Part shown: positions 17,159 to 25,071 of the stretch, piece by piece
Layout: each line of letters starts with the position of its first letter
Numbering within the stretch: position 1 is the first letter of the stretch
Source: Pseudokineococcus lusitanus
GTDB lineage: Bacteria; Actinomycetota; Actinomycetes; Actinomycetales; Quadrisphaeraceae
Direction of reading: 5' to 3'
Assembly: GCF_003751265.1 (NCBI RefSeq)
Contig: NZ_RJKN01000009.1
Span: forward strand, 91,134 to 155,133
DNA length: 64,000 nt
Notes under the pieces: model-generated
Database searches by the model: none
Told to the model about the DNA's origin: nothing
Seen by the model: the letters and a program-made list of their open reading frames with translations, nothing else
Made by a program: the position numbers and the translations under genes

Positions 17159-18396
17159 GGGTGGCGATGGTCTCGGAGCACGCGAGCCCGCTCGCCGCGC
17201 TCGGCGGCGTCGACGCCGGCGGGCAGAACGTCCACGTCGCCCACCTGGCGACGGCGCTGGCCGCCCGCGGCCACGAGGTCACCGTCTACACGCGGCGCGA
17301 CGCGGTCGACCTGCCCGAGCGGGTGCGGCTGGCCGACGGCGTGGACGTCGTCCACGTCGACGCCGGCCCGCCGACCGAGGTGCCCAAGGACGCGCTGCTG
17401 CCGCACATGGAGGCCTTCGGGCGGGAGCTCGCCGCCCACCTCCTCGAGCACCCGGCGGACCTCCTCCACGCGCACTTCTGGATGAGCGGCGTCGCCGCGC
17501 GCCAGGCCGCCCGCTCCGTCGGTCTCCCGCTCGTCATCACCTTCCACGCCCTCGGCTCGGTCAAGCGGCGTCACCAGGGCGCGGACGACACGAGCCCGCC
17601 CTCGCGCGTGGCGGTCGAGGCCGGCCTCGTGGCCGACGTCGACGCCGTCCTGGCCACGTGCACCGACGAGGTGCGCGAGCTGGTGGGCTCCGAGGGCCGC
17701 GACGGGCTCGGCGCCGACGGGGCGGCCGTGCACGTCGTGCCCTGCGGCGTGGACGTCGCCCGCTTCACGCCCGAGGGCCCGGTGGGCGGTCCGCCGCGGC
17801 GGATGCCGCACCGCGTCGTCGTCGTCGGGCGCCTCGTCGAGCGCAAGGGCGTCGAGGACGTCGTGCGCGCCCTCGCGCTGGCGCCCGGCTCGGCGCTCGG
17901 CCGCACCGAGCTGGTCGTCGCGGGCGGGCCGCCCGCCGACCACCTGGCCATCGACGCCGAGGCGCAGCGGCTGCTCGCCGTCGCCGAGGAGGTCGGCGTG
18001 GCCGACCGGGTCCACCTGCTCGGCCGGGCCGACCACGGCGACCTGCCGGCGCTGCTGCGCAGCGCGGACGTCGTCGTCGCCGCCCCCTGGTACGAGCCCT
18101 TCGGCATCGTCCCGCTCGAGGCGATGGCCTGCGGCCGTCCCGTCGTCGGGTCGGCCGTCGGCGGGCTGCTCGACACGGTCGAGGACGGGGTGACGGGGGT
18201 CCTCGTGCCCCCGCGCGACCCCGTCGCCCTGGCCGCGGCCCTGGCCCCGCTGCTCGACGACCCGGCGCGCCGGCAGGCCTGGGGCCGTGCCGCCCGGGAG
18301 CGCGCCGTCGCCCACTACGGCTGGCCCGAGGTGGCCGCCCGCACCGAGGACGTCTACGCGGGCGTCCTCGCCCGCACGAGGCTGGAGGCCCTGTGA
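17155..18396 (+). CDS. Family 4 glycosyltransferase
   Basis: Retaining GT-B glycosyltransferase of 413 residues, related to the MshA/sucrose-synthase-like GT4 group. The glycine loop GGVDAGGQNVHVAHLA is at residues 15-30, the LHAHFWMSG acceptor-domain strand follows, then the GCGVDVARFTPEG-type hinge (CGVDVARF), the VVGRLVERKG strand, and the donor-site motif PWYEPFGIVPLEAMACGRPVV with the two family glutamates. GTG at 17155 overlaps the preceding stop, and its own stop overlaps the trifunctional gene, so all three are co-translated. The sequence resembles glycosyltransferases using UDP- or GDP-sugars; the role here is presumably a further step in the same surface glycan. Confidence 0.88.
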   Translation: MRVAMVSEHASPLAALGGVDAGGQNVHVAHLATALAARGHEVTVYTRRDAVDLPERVRLADGVDVVHVDAGPPTEVPKDALLPHMEAFGRELAAHLLEHPADLLHAHFWMSGVAARQAARSVGLPLVITFHALGSVKRRHQGADDTSPPSRVAVEAGLVADVDAVLATCTDEVRELVGSEGRDGLGADGAAVHVVPCGVDVARFTPEGPVGGPPRRMPHRVVVVGRLVERKGVEDVVRALALAPGSALGRTELVVAGGPPADHLAIDAEAQRLLAVAEEVGVADRVHLLGRADHGDLPALLRSADVVVAAPWYEPFGIVPLEAMACGRPVVGSAVGGLLDTVEDGVTGVLVPPRDPVALAAALAPLLDDPARRQAWGRAARERAVAHYGWPEVAARTEDVYAGVLARTRLEAL

Positions 18397-20663
18397 CCGA
18401 CGCCCCGCAGCACCCGCGCCCCGCCGACCCGCTCGTGCCGACGGACCCGGCCTCCGCCGCGGCCGCCGCGCCCTGGCTCGACGGCCACGTCGACGAGCTC
18501 GTCGCCGCCCTCGGCCGCCTGCGGCCGAGCGCGGCCGTCCTCCACCGCTGGGGCGCCGAGCTCGCCGGCGTCCTCGCCGGCGGGGGCCGCCTGCTCGCGG
18601 CCGGCAACGGCGGCAGCGCCGCCGAGGCGCAGCACCTCACCGCCGAGCTCGTCGGCCGCTTCGTCGACGAGCGGCGCCCGCTGTCGGCCATCGCGCTGCA
18701 CGCGGACACCTCGAGCGTCACCGCCATCGGCAACGACTACGGCGAGCGGGAGGTCTTCGCCCGCCAGGTGCAGGCGCACGGCCGGCCCGGCGACGTCGTC
18801 GTCCTCCTGTCCACCTCGGGCCGCAGCCCCAACGTCCTCGAGGCGGCCGCCCGCGCCCGCGCCGGCGGGATGCGCGTGTGGGCCCTCACCGGCCCGCTGC
18901 CCAACCCGCTGGCCGAGCTGGCGGACGAGGTCGTCGGCGTCGACGCGCCGTCGACCTCGGGCGTCCAGGAGGGGCACCTCGTGCTCGTCCACGCCCTCTG
19001 CGCGGGCGTCGACACCGCGCTGGCCGCCGCGGACGCCGGCGGGCCCGTCCCCGCGGACGCCCCGGACGCCCCGGACGCCCCGGACGCGGCCGCCACGGGC
19101 ACGACGCCCGACGGGCCCGTGGTCGTCGAGCCGTCCGACGACGCCCCGTCGGTCCGTCGCGGCGGCCGCCGCCGGCGGGTCGTCGTCGTCGGCGACGTGG
19201 TGCTGGACCGCGACCTCGAGGGGGTCGTGGAGCGGGTGGCGCCGGACGCGCCCGTGCCCGTCGTCGACCTCCGCCGCACGACCGAGAGCCCCGGCGGCGC
19301 CGGCCTCACCGCGCTGCTCGTGGCCTCGGGCCGGGCGGGCGGGGCGAGCCCCACGGCCGACGACGTCGAGGTCGTCCTCGTCGCCCCGGTCGGCGACGAC
19401 GAGGACGGCGGCCGGCTGCGGGCCGCCCTCGTCGAGGGCACGGGCGACGGCGAGGGCCTCCGCCTGGTCGCCCTCCCCCACACCGGTCTGACCCGGACGA
19501 AGACCCGCGTCCGCGCGGCGGGGCAGTCCCTCGTCCGCGTGGACTCGGGCGGGCCGGGCACGCCCTCGGCGCCGGACCTCGACGAGCTGCGCGCGGTCCT
19601 GGCGTCCGCCGACGTCGTCCTCGTGTCCGACTACGGTGCGGGCACGACCCACGACCCCGGCGTCCGCGCGCTGCTCGGCGCGGCCGCCGCGTCCGTCCCC
19701 GTGGTGTGGGACCCGCACCCGCGCGGCGGCGAGCCCGTCCACGGCTGCGCCCTCGTCACGCCCAACCTCTCCGAGGCGGCCCGCGTCCTCGGCGGCGCCC
19801 CCCGGCCCGACGACGGCGCCGGCGCGCTCGCGCGCCGCTGGGCCGCGCGCGGCGTCGTCGTGACCGTCGGCGAGCGGGGCGCCTTCCTCGGCCTGCCGGG
19901 GACCGAGCCGCTCTACGTGCCCGCGCCCGTCGTCGCCGGCGGCGACCCGTGCGGCGCCGGCGACCGCTTCGCCGCCACGGCGGCGCTGGCCCTCGCCCGC
20001 GGCGCCGTCCTGCCCGAGGCCGTCGTCGAGGCCGTCGAGGACGCCTCCGCCTGGGTCGCGGGCGGCGGGGCCGCCGGCTGGCGGTCGCGCCGCGCCGCGG
20101 GCGCCCGTCCGGCACCGTCCGCCCCCGTCACCGCCCCGACGGCGACCGGCGGCGGCGACCCCGCCGAGCCGGCGCGCGCCGCCGACGTGGCCGGGCTCCT
20201 GGCCCGGGTGCGCGCCGCCGGCGGCACCGTCGTGGCCACGGGGGGCTGCTTCGACGTCCTCCATGCCGGGCACGTGGCGTGCCTCCAGGCGGCCCGCCGC
20301 CTCGGTGACGCCCTCGTCGTCCTCGTGAACTCCGACGCCTCCGTGCGCCGGCTCAAGGGCGAGGGCCGTCCGGTCCAGGCCCAGGCCGACCGGGTCCGGG
20401 TCCTGCAGGCGCTCGAGGCCGTCGACGCCGTCGCCGTCTTCGACGAGGACGACCCGCGCGAGGCGCTGCGCGTCCTGCAGCCCGACGTCTGGGCCAAGGG
20501 CGGCGACTACGGCGCGGCCGGCGCCGTCATGCCGGAGGCCCCCCTCGTCCAGGGGTGGGGCGGGCGGGTCGTCCTGCTGCCCTACCTCGACGGCCGTTCG
20601 ACCACCGAGATCCTCCGTCGCGGGGCCCCCGCGACGGTCCCCGCCGAGCAGGAGAACCCGTGA
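18393..20663 (+). CDS. hldE: Trifunctional GmhA-HldE fusion: ADP-heptose synthesis
   Basis: One 756-residue frame with three enzyme domains. Residues about 30-215 are a SIS domain with GNGGSAAEAQH (71-81), LSTSGRSPNVL and SGVQEGHLVLVHALC, typical of sedoheptulose-7-phosphate isomerase GmhA. An Ala/Pro/Asp linker follows. Residues about 260-555 are a PfkB kinase (VVGDVVLDRDLEG, PGGAG, and CGAGD with Asp524 as base) matching the heptose-7-phosphate 1-kinase of HldE. Residues about 600-750 are a cytidylyltransferase-like domain (GGCFDVLHAGHV, His624 and His627; YLDGRSTTEI) matching the HldE adenylyltransferase. Normally GmhA is a separate protein. GTG at 18393 overlaps the GT4 stop. With the GmhB domain upstream, every step from sedoheptulose 7-phosphate to ADP-D-glycero-beta-D-manno-heptose is covered. 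Confidence 0.9.
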   Translation: MTDAPQHPRPADPLVPTDPASAAAAAPWLDGHVDELVAALGRLRPSAAVLHRWGAELAGVLAGGGRLLAAGNGGSAAEAQHLTAELVGRFVDERRPLSAIALHADTSSVTAIGNDYGEREVFARQVQAHGRPGDVVVLLSTSGRSPNVLEAAARARAGGMRVWALTGPLPNPLAELADEVVGVDAPSTSGVQEGHLVLVHALCAGVDTALAAADAGGPVPADAPDAPDAPDAAATGTTPDGPVVVEPSDDAPSVRRGGRRRRVVVVGDVVLDRDLEGVVERVAPDAPVPVVDLRRTTESPGGAGLTALLVASGRAGGASPTADDVEVVLVAPVGDDEDGGRLRAALVEGTGDGEGLRLVALPHTGLTRTKTRVRAAGQSLVRVDSGGPGTPSAPDLDELRAVLASADVVLVSDYGAGTTHDPGVRALLGAAAASVPVVWDPHPRGGEPVHGCALVTPNLSEAARVLGGAPRPDDGAGALARRWAARGVVVTVGERGAFLGLPGTEPLYVPAPVVAGGDPCGAGDRFAATAALALARGAVLPEAVVEAVEDASAWVAGGGAAGWRSRRAAGARPAPSAPVTAPTATGGGDPAEPARAADVAGLLARVRAAGGTVVATGGCFDVLHAGHVACLQAARRLGDALVVLVNSDASVRRLKGEGRPVQAQADRVRVLQALEAVDAVAVFDEDDPREALRVLQPDVWAKGGDYGAAGAVMPEAPLVQGWGGRVVLLPYLDGRSTTEILRRGAPATVPAEQENP

Positions 20664-21451
20664 GCAGCAGCACCACCGACCAGCCCACCACCGCCGGGGG
20701 GCAGGAGGCCGCCGTCGCGCTGCCGACCGGCCCCGCCGTGGGCCCCGAGGGCGGCATGGCCGGCCAGCGGGAGATCGGCACCGTCTACGTGACCGGCGGC
20801 TCGTCGGGCCTCGGCGCGGCCGTGGTCGAGGTCGTCCGCGCCCTCGGCGGCACCGCCGCGGTCATCGACCGCGCCGCCCCGGCGGCCGACGTCCCCCACG
20901 CCCTCGCGGACGTCTCGGACGCCGCCGCCGTGGAGCGCGCCGTCGCCGAGCTCGTCGAGCAGGTCGGCCCGCCCACCGCCGTCGTCACGGCCGCGGGCAC
21001 GGACGCCGTCGGGCGCCTCGAGGACGTCCCGGCCGACCGGTGGGCGCAGGTCGTGGGCGTCAACCTCATCGGCACCGCGGCCGCCGTCCGCGCCTGCCTG
21101 CCGCACCTCAAGGCCGCGCGCGGCGTCGTCGTCACGGTGTCCAGCTCGCTGGGCCTGCGGGCCGCCAGCGATGCGAGCGCCTACTGCGCCAGCAAGTTCG
21201 GCGTCGTCGGGTTCACCCGCGCGCTGCAGCTGGAGCTCGCGGGCGAGGTGGGCGTGACGATGCTCGTCCCCGCCGGCATGCGCACCCACTTCTTCGACGG
21301 CCGCACCGAGCAGTACCGGCCGGGACCGGACGCCGACCTCATGGACCCGCGCGTCGTCGCCCACTCGGTCGTGCACGCGCTGCGGCAGCCCGTCGGCACC
21401 GAGGTGCGCGAGATGGTCGTCACCGTCTCGACCGAGCCCTCCTGGCCGTAG
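20660..21451 (+). CDS. Classical SDR oxidoreductase in heptose cluster
   Basis: NAD(P)-dependent short-chain dehydrogenase of 263 residues with about 38 disordered residues before the domain. The motifs TGGSSGLG, TAAGTDAVG (in place of NAG) and the catalytic tetrad region SSSLGLRAASDASAYCASK are clear. GTG at 20660 overlaps the HldE stop. It is a classical SDR, not the extended SDR type of the ADP-heptose 6-epimerase HldD (about 310 residues), and it lacks HldD features. It may oxidise or reduce a sugar or sugar nucleotide of this pathway, or a polyprenyl intermediate. An in-frame ATG at residue 33 (MAGQREIGTVYVTGG) is an alternative start. Confidence 0.85.
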   Translation: MSSSTTDQPTTAGGQEAAVALPTGPAVGPEGGMAGQREIGTVYVTGGSSGLGAAVVEVVRALGGTAAVIDRAAPAADVPHALADVSDAAAVERAVAELVEQVGPPTAVVTAAGTDAVGRLEDVPADRWAQVVGVNLIGTAAAVRACLPHLKAARGVVVTVSSSLGLRAASDASAYCASKFGVVGFTRALQLELAGEVGVTMLVPAGMRTHFFDGRTEQYRPGPDADLMDPRVVAHSVVHALRQPVGTEVREMVVTVSTEPSWP

Positions 21452-21454
21452 GCC

Positions 21455-22582
21455 GTGCGGACGGTCCCCCCGTCGCCCGAGGACGACCCCGGCACCCGTG
21501 CCGGGGTCGTCCTCGCGCTGCGCGCGCTCGGGCTGGGTGACGCCCTCACCGGGGTCCCGGCGCTGCGCGGCCTCCGGCGGGCCTTCCCCGGCGCGCACCT
21601 CGTCCTCGCCGGGCCCTCGGGACCCGGGGGGCTGCTGCGGCGCCGGGGGGTCGTCGACGACGTCCTGCCGGTCGACGGGGTGGCGGCGATCGCCGAGGAC
21701 GCCGTCGTCGCCGCGGCGCACGAGCACCCTGCCGTGCTGCCGCCGGGCTGGCCGGTGGTCGCCGCGGTCAACCTCCACGGCCGCGGCCCGCAGAGCGCCC
21801 TCGCGCTGCGCGGGCTGCTCGACGAGCGCGGCGCCGACGGGGCCAGGCTCCTCGGGCACGCCTGCCCCGCCGCCGGTCTCGACGGCCCGGCCTGGTCGGA
21901 CGACGTCGCCGAGGTCGAGCGGTGGGCCTCGCTCGTGCGGGCGACGACGGGCGCGCCCTGCGGGCCGGAGGACCTGCGGCTCGACGCCGCGGCGTGGCCG
22001 ACGCCCCTGGCGCCCGAGCGGACGGCGCCGGGACCGGCGGAGGCGGCCCGCCCCGGACGCACCGTCGTCCTGCACCCGGGGGCCGCGTCGGGCTCCCGCC
22101 GCTGGCCGGCGTCGTGCTGGACGGCGCTCGCGGCGGCGCTCGTGGCGGGCGGGCGCGACGTCGTCCTCACCGGCTCGGCGGCCGAGGCGGACGTCACGGC
22201 CGAGGTGGCGGTGCGCGCCCGCGCCGTCGTGGCGCGCTCGGGCCCGACGTCGTGCGTGGTCGTCGACACCGCGGGCCGCTGCGACCTCGAGCAGCTGGCC
22301 GGGCTCCTCGCCGGCGCCCGCGCCCTCGTGTGCGGCGACACCGGGGTGGCCCACCTCGCCACGGCGCTCGCGACGCCGTCGGTCCTGCTCTTCGGGCCGA
22401 CGAGCCCGGCGGCGTGGGGCCCCGCCGTCGACCACCACCTCCACCCGGTGCTGTGGCCCGCGCCCTCGGCGGCGTACCGCGGCGACCCGCACGGTGCCGC
22501 GGTCGACCCGGTGCTGGCCCGGACCACCGTCGACGACGTCCTCGGCGCCCTCGCCGCCCTGCCGGCCCGCCGCGCGGCCTGA
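21455..22582 (+). CDS. Second family 9 glycosyltransferase
   Basis: GT-B heptosyltransferase-like protein of 375 residues. The family motif is well preserved: VVLALRALGLGDALTGVPALRGLRR at the N-terminus, VVLHPGAASGSRRWP and VVLTGSAAEADV in the centre, and VCGDTGVAHLATALATPSVLLFGPTSP in the donor-binding domain. The first 18 residues (MRTVPPSPEDDPGTRAG) are not part of the fold and coincide with a 17-bp hairpin. GTG at 21455 is the only start codon before the conserved strand. It is the last gene of the heptose locus. With the first GT9 it suggests at least two heptose residues, or a heptose and a related sugar, are added. Confidence 0.88.
   Translation: MRTVPPSPEDDPGTRAGVVLALRALGLGDALTGVPALRGLRRAFPGAHLVLAGPSGPGGLLRRRGVVDDVLPVDGVAAIAEDAVVAAAHEHPAVLPPGWPVVAAVNLHGRGPQSALALRGLLDERGADGARLLGHACPAAGLDGPAWSDDVAEVERWASLVRATTGAPCGPEDLRLDAAAWPTPLAPERTAPGPAEAARPGRTVVLHPGAASGSRRWPASCWTALAAALVAGGRDVVLTGSAAEADVTAEVAVRARAVVARSGPTSCVVVDTAGRCDLEQLAGLLAGARALVCGDTGVAHLATALATPSVLLFGPTSPAAWGPAVDHHLHPVLWPAPSAAYRGDPHGAAVDPVLARTTVDDVLGALAALPARRAA
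21479..21514. other. 17-bp inverted repeat inside the GT9 start region
   Basis: GAGGACGACCCCGGCAC at 21479-21495 pairs perfectly with 21498-21514, leaving two bases between. It begins 28 bases after the SDR stop and lies within the first 20 codons of the GT9 gene. It looks like a terminator or attenuator between the two genes into which the second reading frame extends. Confidence 0.7.
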
Positions 22583-22583
22583 G

Positions 22584-23531
22584 GTGGACGACGCCGTCCT
22601 GCCGCCCCCGCTCGCCACGACGACGCTGCCGGCGCGGACGCCGCTGCACGTCGGGCAGCTGTTCGGCCACCTCGCCGCCACGGCGGTGCCGGGCGTGGAG
22701 AGGTGGGTGCCCGCGCCGGGCGGCGGCGCCCTCGTCCGCACGCTGGCGCTGCCGGGCGGCCCGGCCGTCGTCGCCGCGCACGCCCCGGCGGGCGACGACG
22801 CCCCCGGCGGCGTCCGCCTCGACCTCCTCGGGGGCGACCCGGCGGACCTCGACGCCGCGGCCCGGGTGGTCCGGTGGTGGCTGGACCTCGACGCCGACCC
22901 GGGCGCCGTCGACGCCGTCCTCGCCGCGGACGGCGCCCTGGCGCCCCTCGTCGCCGCGGTCCCCGGCCGGCGGGTGCCGCGGGCCTGCGGGGCGGCGGAG
23001 TCCGCCGTGCGGACGGTCCTCGGCCAGCAGGTGAGCACCGCCGCCGCCCGCACGCACACCGCCCGCCTCGTGGCCCGCCACGGCGAGCCCCTGCCCGTCC
23101 CGGTCGCCGGGGCGACGCACCTCTTCCCCACCCCGGAGCGCCTCGCGGCCCTCACGGCCGAGGAGCTCGCGCTCCCCCACGCCCGACGCCGCACCCTCCT
23201 CGGCGTCGTGGCCGCGCTGCGCGAGGGCCTCCTCGACGTCCCCGTCGGCCGCCTCGACCCCGGCGCCCGGGCCGAGCACCTCGCCGCCCTCCTCGCGCTG
23301 CCCGGCGTCGGCCCCTGGACGGCGTCGACCGTGGCCCTGCGCGCCCTCGGCGACGACGACGCCTTCCTGCCCTCCGACCTCGGCGCCGTCGCCGGCGCCC
23401 GCGCGCTCGGCCTCGCCGACGACGCCCGCGCCCTCGAGCGCCGCTCCGCGGTCTGGTCCCCCGTCCGCGGCTACGCCCTCCAGCACCTCTGGGGCGCGGT
23501 CCCCCACGCCATCAACGCCCTCCCCGCCTGA
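22584..23531 (+). CDS. AlkA-type DNA-3-methyladenine glycosylase
   Basis: Base-excision repair glycosylase of 315 residues that removes alkylated purines. An AlkA N-terminal-like domain is followed by a HhH-GPD domain: SAVRTVLGQQVSTAAA, the helix-hairpin-helix ALPGVGPWTASTVALRA, and the catalytic aspartate Asp265 in FLPSDLGA. WSPVRGYALQHLW is the usual C-terminal helix. The GTG start lies one base after the GT9 stop, so it is probably co-transcribed with the end of the heptose locus although unrelated in function. In many actinobacteria such genes are fused to an Ada/AraC domain; this one is not. Confidence 0.88.
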   Translation: MDDAVLPPPLATTTLPARTPLHVGQLFGHLAATAVPGVERWVPAPGGGALVRTLALPGGPAVVAAHAPAGDDAPGGVRLDLLGGDPADLDAAARVVRWWLDLDADPGAVDAVLAADGALAPLVAAVPGRRVPRACGAAESAVRTVLGQQVSTAAARTHTARLVARHGEPLPVPVAGATHLFPTPERLAALTAEELALPHARRRTLLGVVAALREGLLDVPVGRLDPGARAEHLAALLALPGVGPWTASTVALRALGDDDAFLPSDLGAVAGARALGLADDARALERRSAVWSPVRGYALQHLWGAVPHAINALPA

Positions 23532-23549
23532 CCCGCCGCCCCCCTCTCT

Positions 23550-23782
23550 CGGCACCTGGGCGCCCATCTGCCCACCCCGGTCCCCTCACCCGGCACGTGG
23601 GCGCCCATCTGCCCACCCCGGTCCCCTGACCCGGCACGTGGGCGCCCATCTGCCCATCCCGGCGCCCTCACCCGGCACGTGGGCGCCCATCTGCCCACCC
23701 CGGCGCCCTCACCCGGCACGTGGGCGCCCATCTGCCCACCCCGAGCCCCTCACCCGGCACGTGGGCGCCCTCCTGCCCGTCG
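23550..23782. repeat. Intergenic 41-bp tandem repeat array
   Basis: Units begin at 23550, 23591, 23632, 23673, 23714 and 23755, exactly 41 bases apart; five are complete and the sixth decays after about 27 bases. Each unit contains CACGTG (CACCTG in the first), the palindrome GGGCGCCC, and GTGGGC...GCCCAC arms able to form a hairpin with an 8-base loop. Units differ at a few positions. There are no spacers, so it is not a CRISPR array. It fills almost the whole gap between the AlkA gene and the next small gene. Confidence 0.93.
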
Positions 23783-23820
23783 GTGCGCTGGGAGGGCGGA
23801 CGGGGCGGGGCGCGGCGAGC

Positions 23821-24165
23821 ATGGGGGGCGTGGACGAGGACCACCGCGCACACCTCCTGGCGCGCTACCGCGAGCTCGTGCTCGACCGGCTCCCCGCGCG
23901 CGGGCGGGCGGAGGGGTGGGCGGTGCAGGTCGACCACTGCGTCGGCCGGGTCGTCCTCGACAACACCCTCGGCGGGGCCTGGCGCGAGGTGCTGCCCGCC
24001 GGCCGCGGCGCCGCGTTCACCCGGCTGCCCCCGGAGGCGCTCGAGCGGGCCGTGGCGCTCGCCGAGCGCATGGACGCCGAGGGCGCGCCGCTCGTCGCCG
24101 AGCTCGACGCCCGCAGCCTCGCGTGGCGCGGGAAGCCGCCGAAGCGGACCCGCGGCGCGGCCTGA
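23821..24165 (+). CDS. Small conserved hypothetical protein
   Basis: Cytoplasmic protein of 114 residues; I do not recognise a named domain. It has an N-terminal helix (DEDHRAHLLARYRELVLDRLPARGRAEGW), then WAVQVDHCVGRVVLDNTLGGAWREVL, then an alpha-helical part ending in LDARSLAWRGKPPKRTRG. Similar short proteins occur next to fructosamine kinase and acetyltransferase genes in actinobacteria, as far as I recall. ATG at 23821 is used here; GTG at 23830, preceded closely by GGGGGG, is an equally reasonable start. It is read in the same direction as the kinase 36 bases downstream. Confidence 0.65.
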   Translation: MGGVDEDHRAHLLARYRELVLDRLPARGRAEGWAVQVDHCVGRVVLDNTLGGAWREVLPAGRGAAFTRLPPEALERAVALAERMDAEGAPLVAELDARSLAWRGKPPKRTRGAA

Positions 24166-24201
24166 CGCGGCCGACGGCGCCGCCCGGCCCAGGATGGGCG
24201 G

Positions 24202-25071
24202 GTGCACCCCGCCGACGACGACCTGCCCGCCTCCCTCGGCCCCGTCCGCTCCCGCCGTCCGCTCGGCGGGGGCGACGTCGGTGCCGCCGAGGAGGTGCGG
24301 CTCGCGGACGGACGCCGGGTCTTCGTCAAGCGGTACGCCCGCGAGGGCGGCGAGGAGATGGTGGCCTCGGAGGCGGCGGGGCTGCGGTGGCTCGACGAGG
24401 TCGACGGCGCCCCGCCCGTCCCCGCGGTCGTCGCCGCCGAGGGACGGGTGCTCGTGCTGGAGATGCTCGACGTCACCGGCGGCTCCTCGCTGGACGCCGC
24501 CGGCGAGGAGCTCCTGGGCCGAGGCCTCGCCGCGCTGCACGCCGCGGGCGCGGAGGCCTTCGGCGCCGTGCCGCCCGGTGCGTCGCCCGCGCTGGGCTCG
24601 CGCCGGCTGCCCGTCACCCCCACGTCGTCGTGGGCGTCCTTCTGGGGCGGCCAGCGCGTGCTCCCCCACGCCCGGGCCGCCGCCGACCGGGGGCACCTGT
24701 CCCGCGCCGACCTCGCCGCCGTCGAGGAGGCCGTCGACCGCGCCGAGGAGCTCATGGGCCCGCCCGAGCCGCCCGCGCGCTGCCACGGCGATCTGTGGTG
24801 GGGCAACGTCGTGCGCACGGCCGACGGCCGCCCCTGGCTGCTCGACCCGTCCGCCCACGGCGGCCACCGCGAGGCCGACCTGGCGCTCCTCGAGCTCTTC
24901 GGCGGGCTCCCCGCCCGCGTCGTCGCCGCCTACGAGGAGGTGACGCCGCTCGCGGACGGGTGGCGGGACCGCGTCGGCCTCCACCAGCTCCCGCCGCTGC
25001 TGAGCCACGCCGTGCGCTTCGGCGGCTCCTACGGCCCCGCCGCCGGCGCCGCGGCCAGGACCGCGCTGTGA
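24202..25071 (+). CDS. Fructosamine kinase family protein
   Basis: Predicted kinase of 289 residues of the fructosamine/ribulosamine-3-kinase family, which phosphorylates sugar-protein adducts so that they fall apart (protein deglycation). Visible features are the RRPLGGGDVGAAEEVRLADGRRVFVK start with its ATP-site lysine, the VLEML hinge, the catalytic loop CHGDLWWGNVV and the metal-binding DPSAHGGHREADLALLELFGG, all typical of the family. The GTG start at 24202 opens 36 bases after the previous gene. The stop overlaps the following membrane protein by four bases. The substrate could be any small ketoamine. Confidence 0.88.
   Translation: MHPADDDLPASLGPVRSRRPLGGGDVGAAEEVRLADGRRVFVKRYAREGGEEMVASEAAGLRWLDEVDGAPPVPAVVAAEGRVLVLEMLDVTGGSSLDAAGEELLGRGLAALHAAGAEAFGAVPPGASPALGSRRLPVTPTSSWASFWGGQRVLPHARAAADRGHLSRADLAAVEEAVDRAEELMGPPEPPARCHGDLWWGNVVRTADGRPWLLDPSAHGGHREADLALLELFGGLPARVVAAYEEVTPLADGWRDRVGLHQLPPLLSHAVRFGGSYGPAAGAAARTAL

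Noticed and set aside
23471..23731. An 86-residue minus-strand frame made of repeated MGAHVPGEG-type peptides
   Set aside because: It is simply the translation of the 41-base repeat and has no ribosome site or promoter.
23550..23782. Possible CRISPR array
   Set aside because: The 41-base units are directly adjacent with no unique spacers and no cas genes nearby; it is a tandem repeat.
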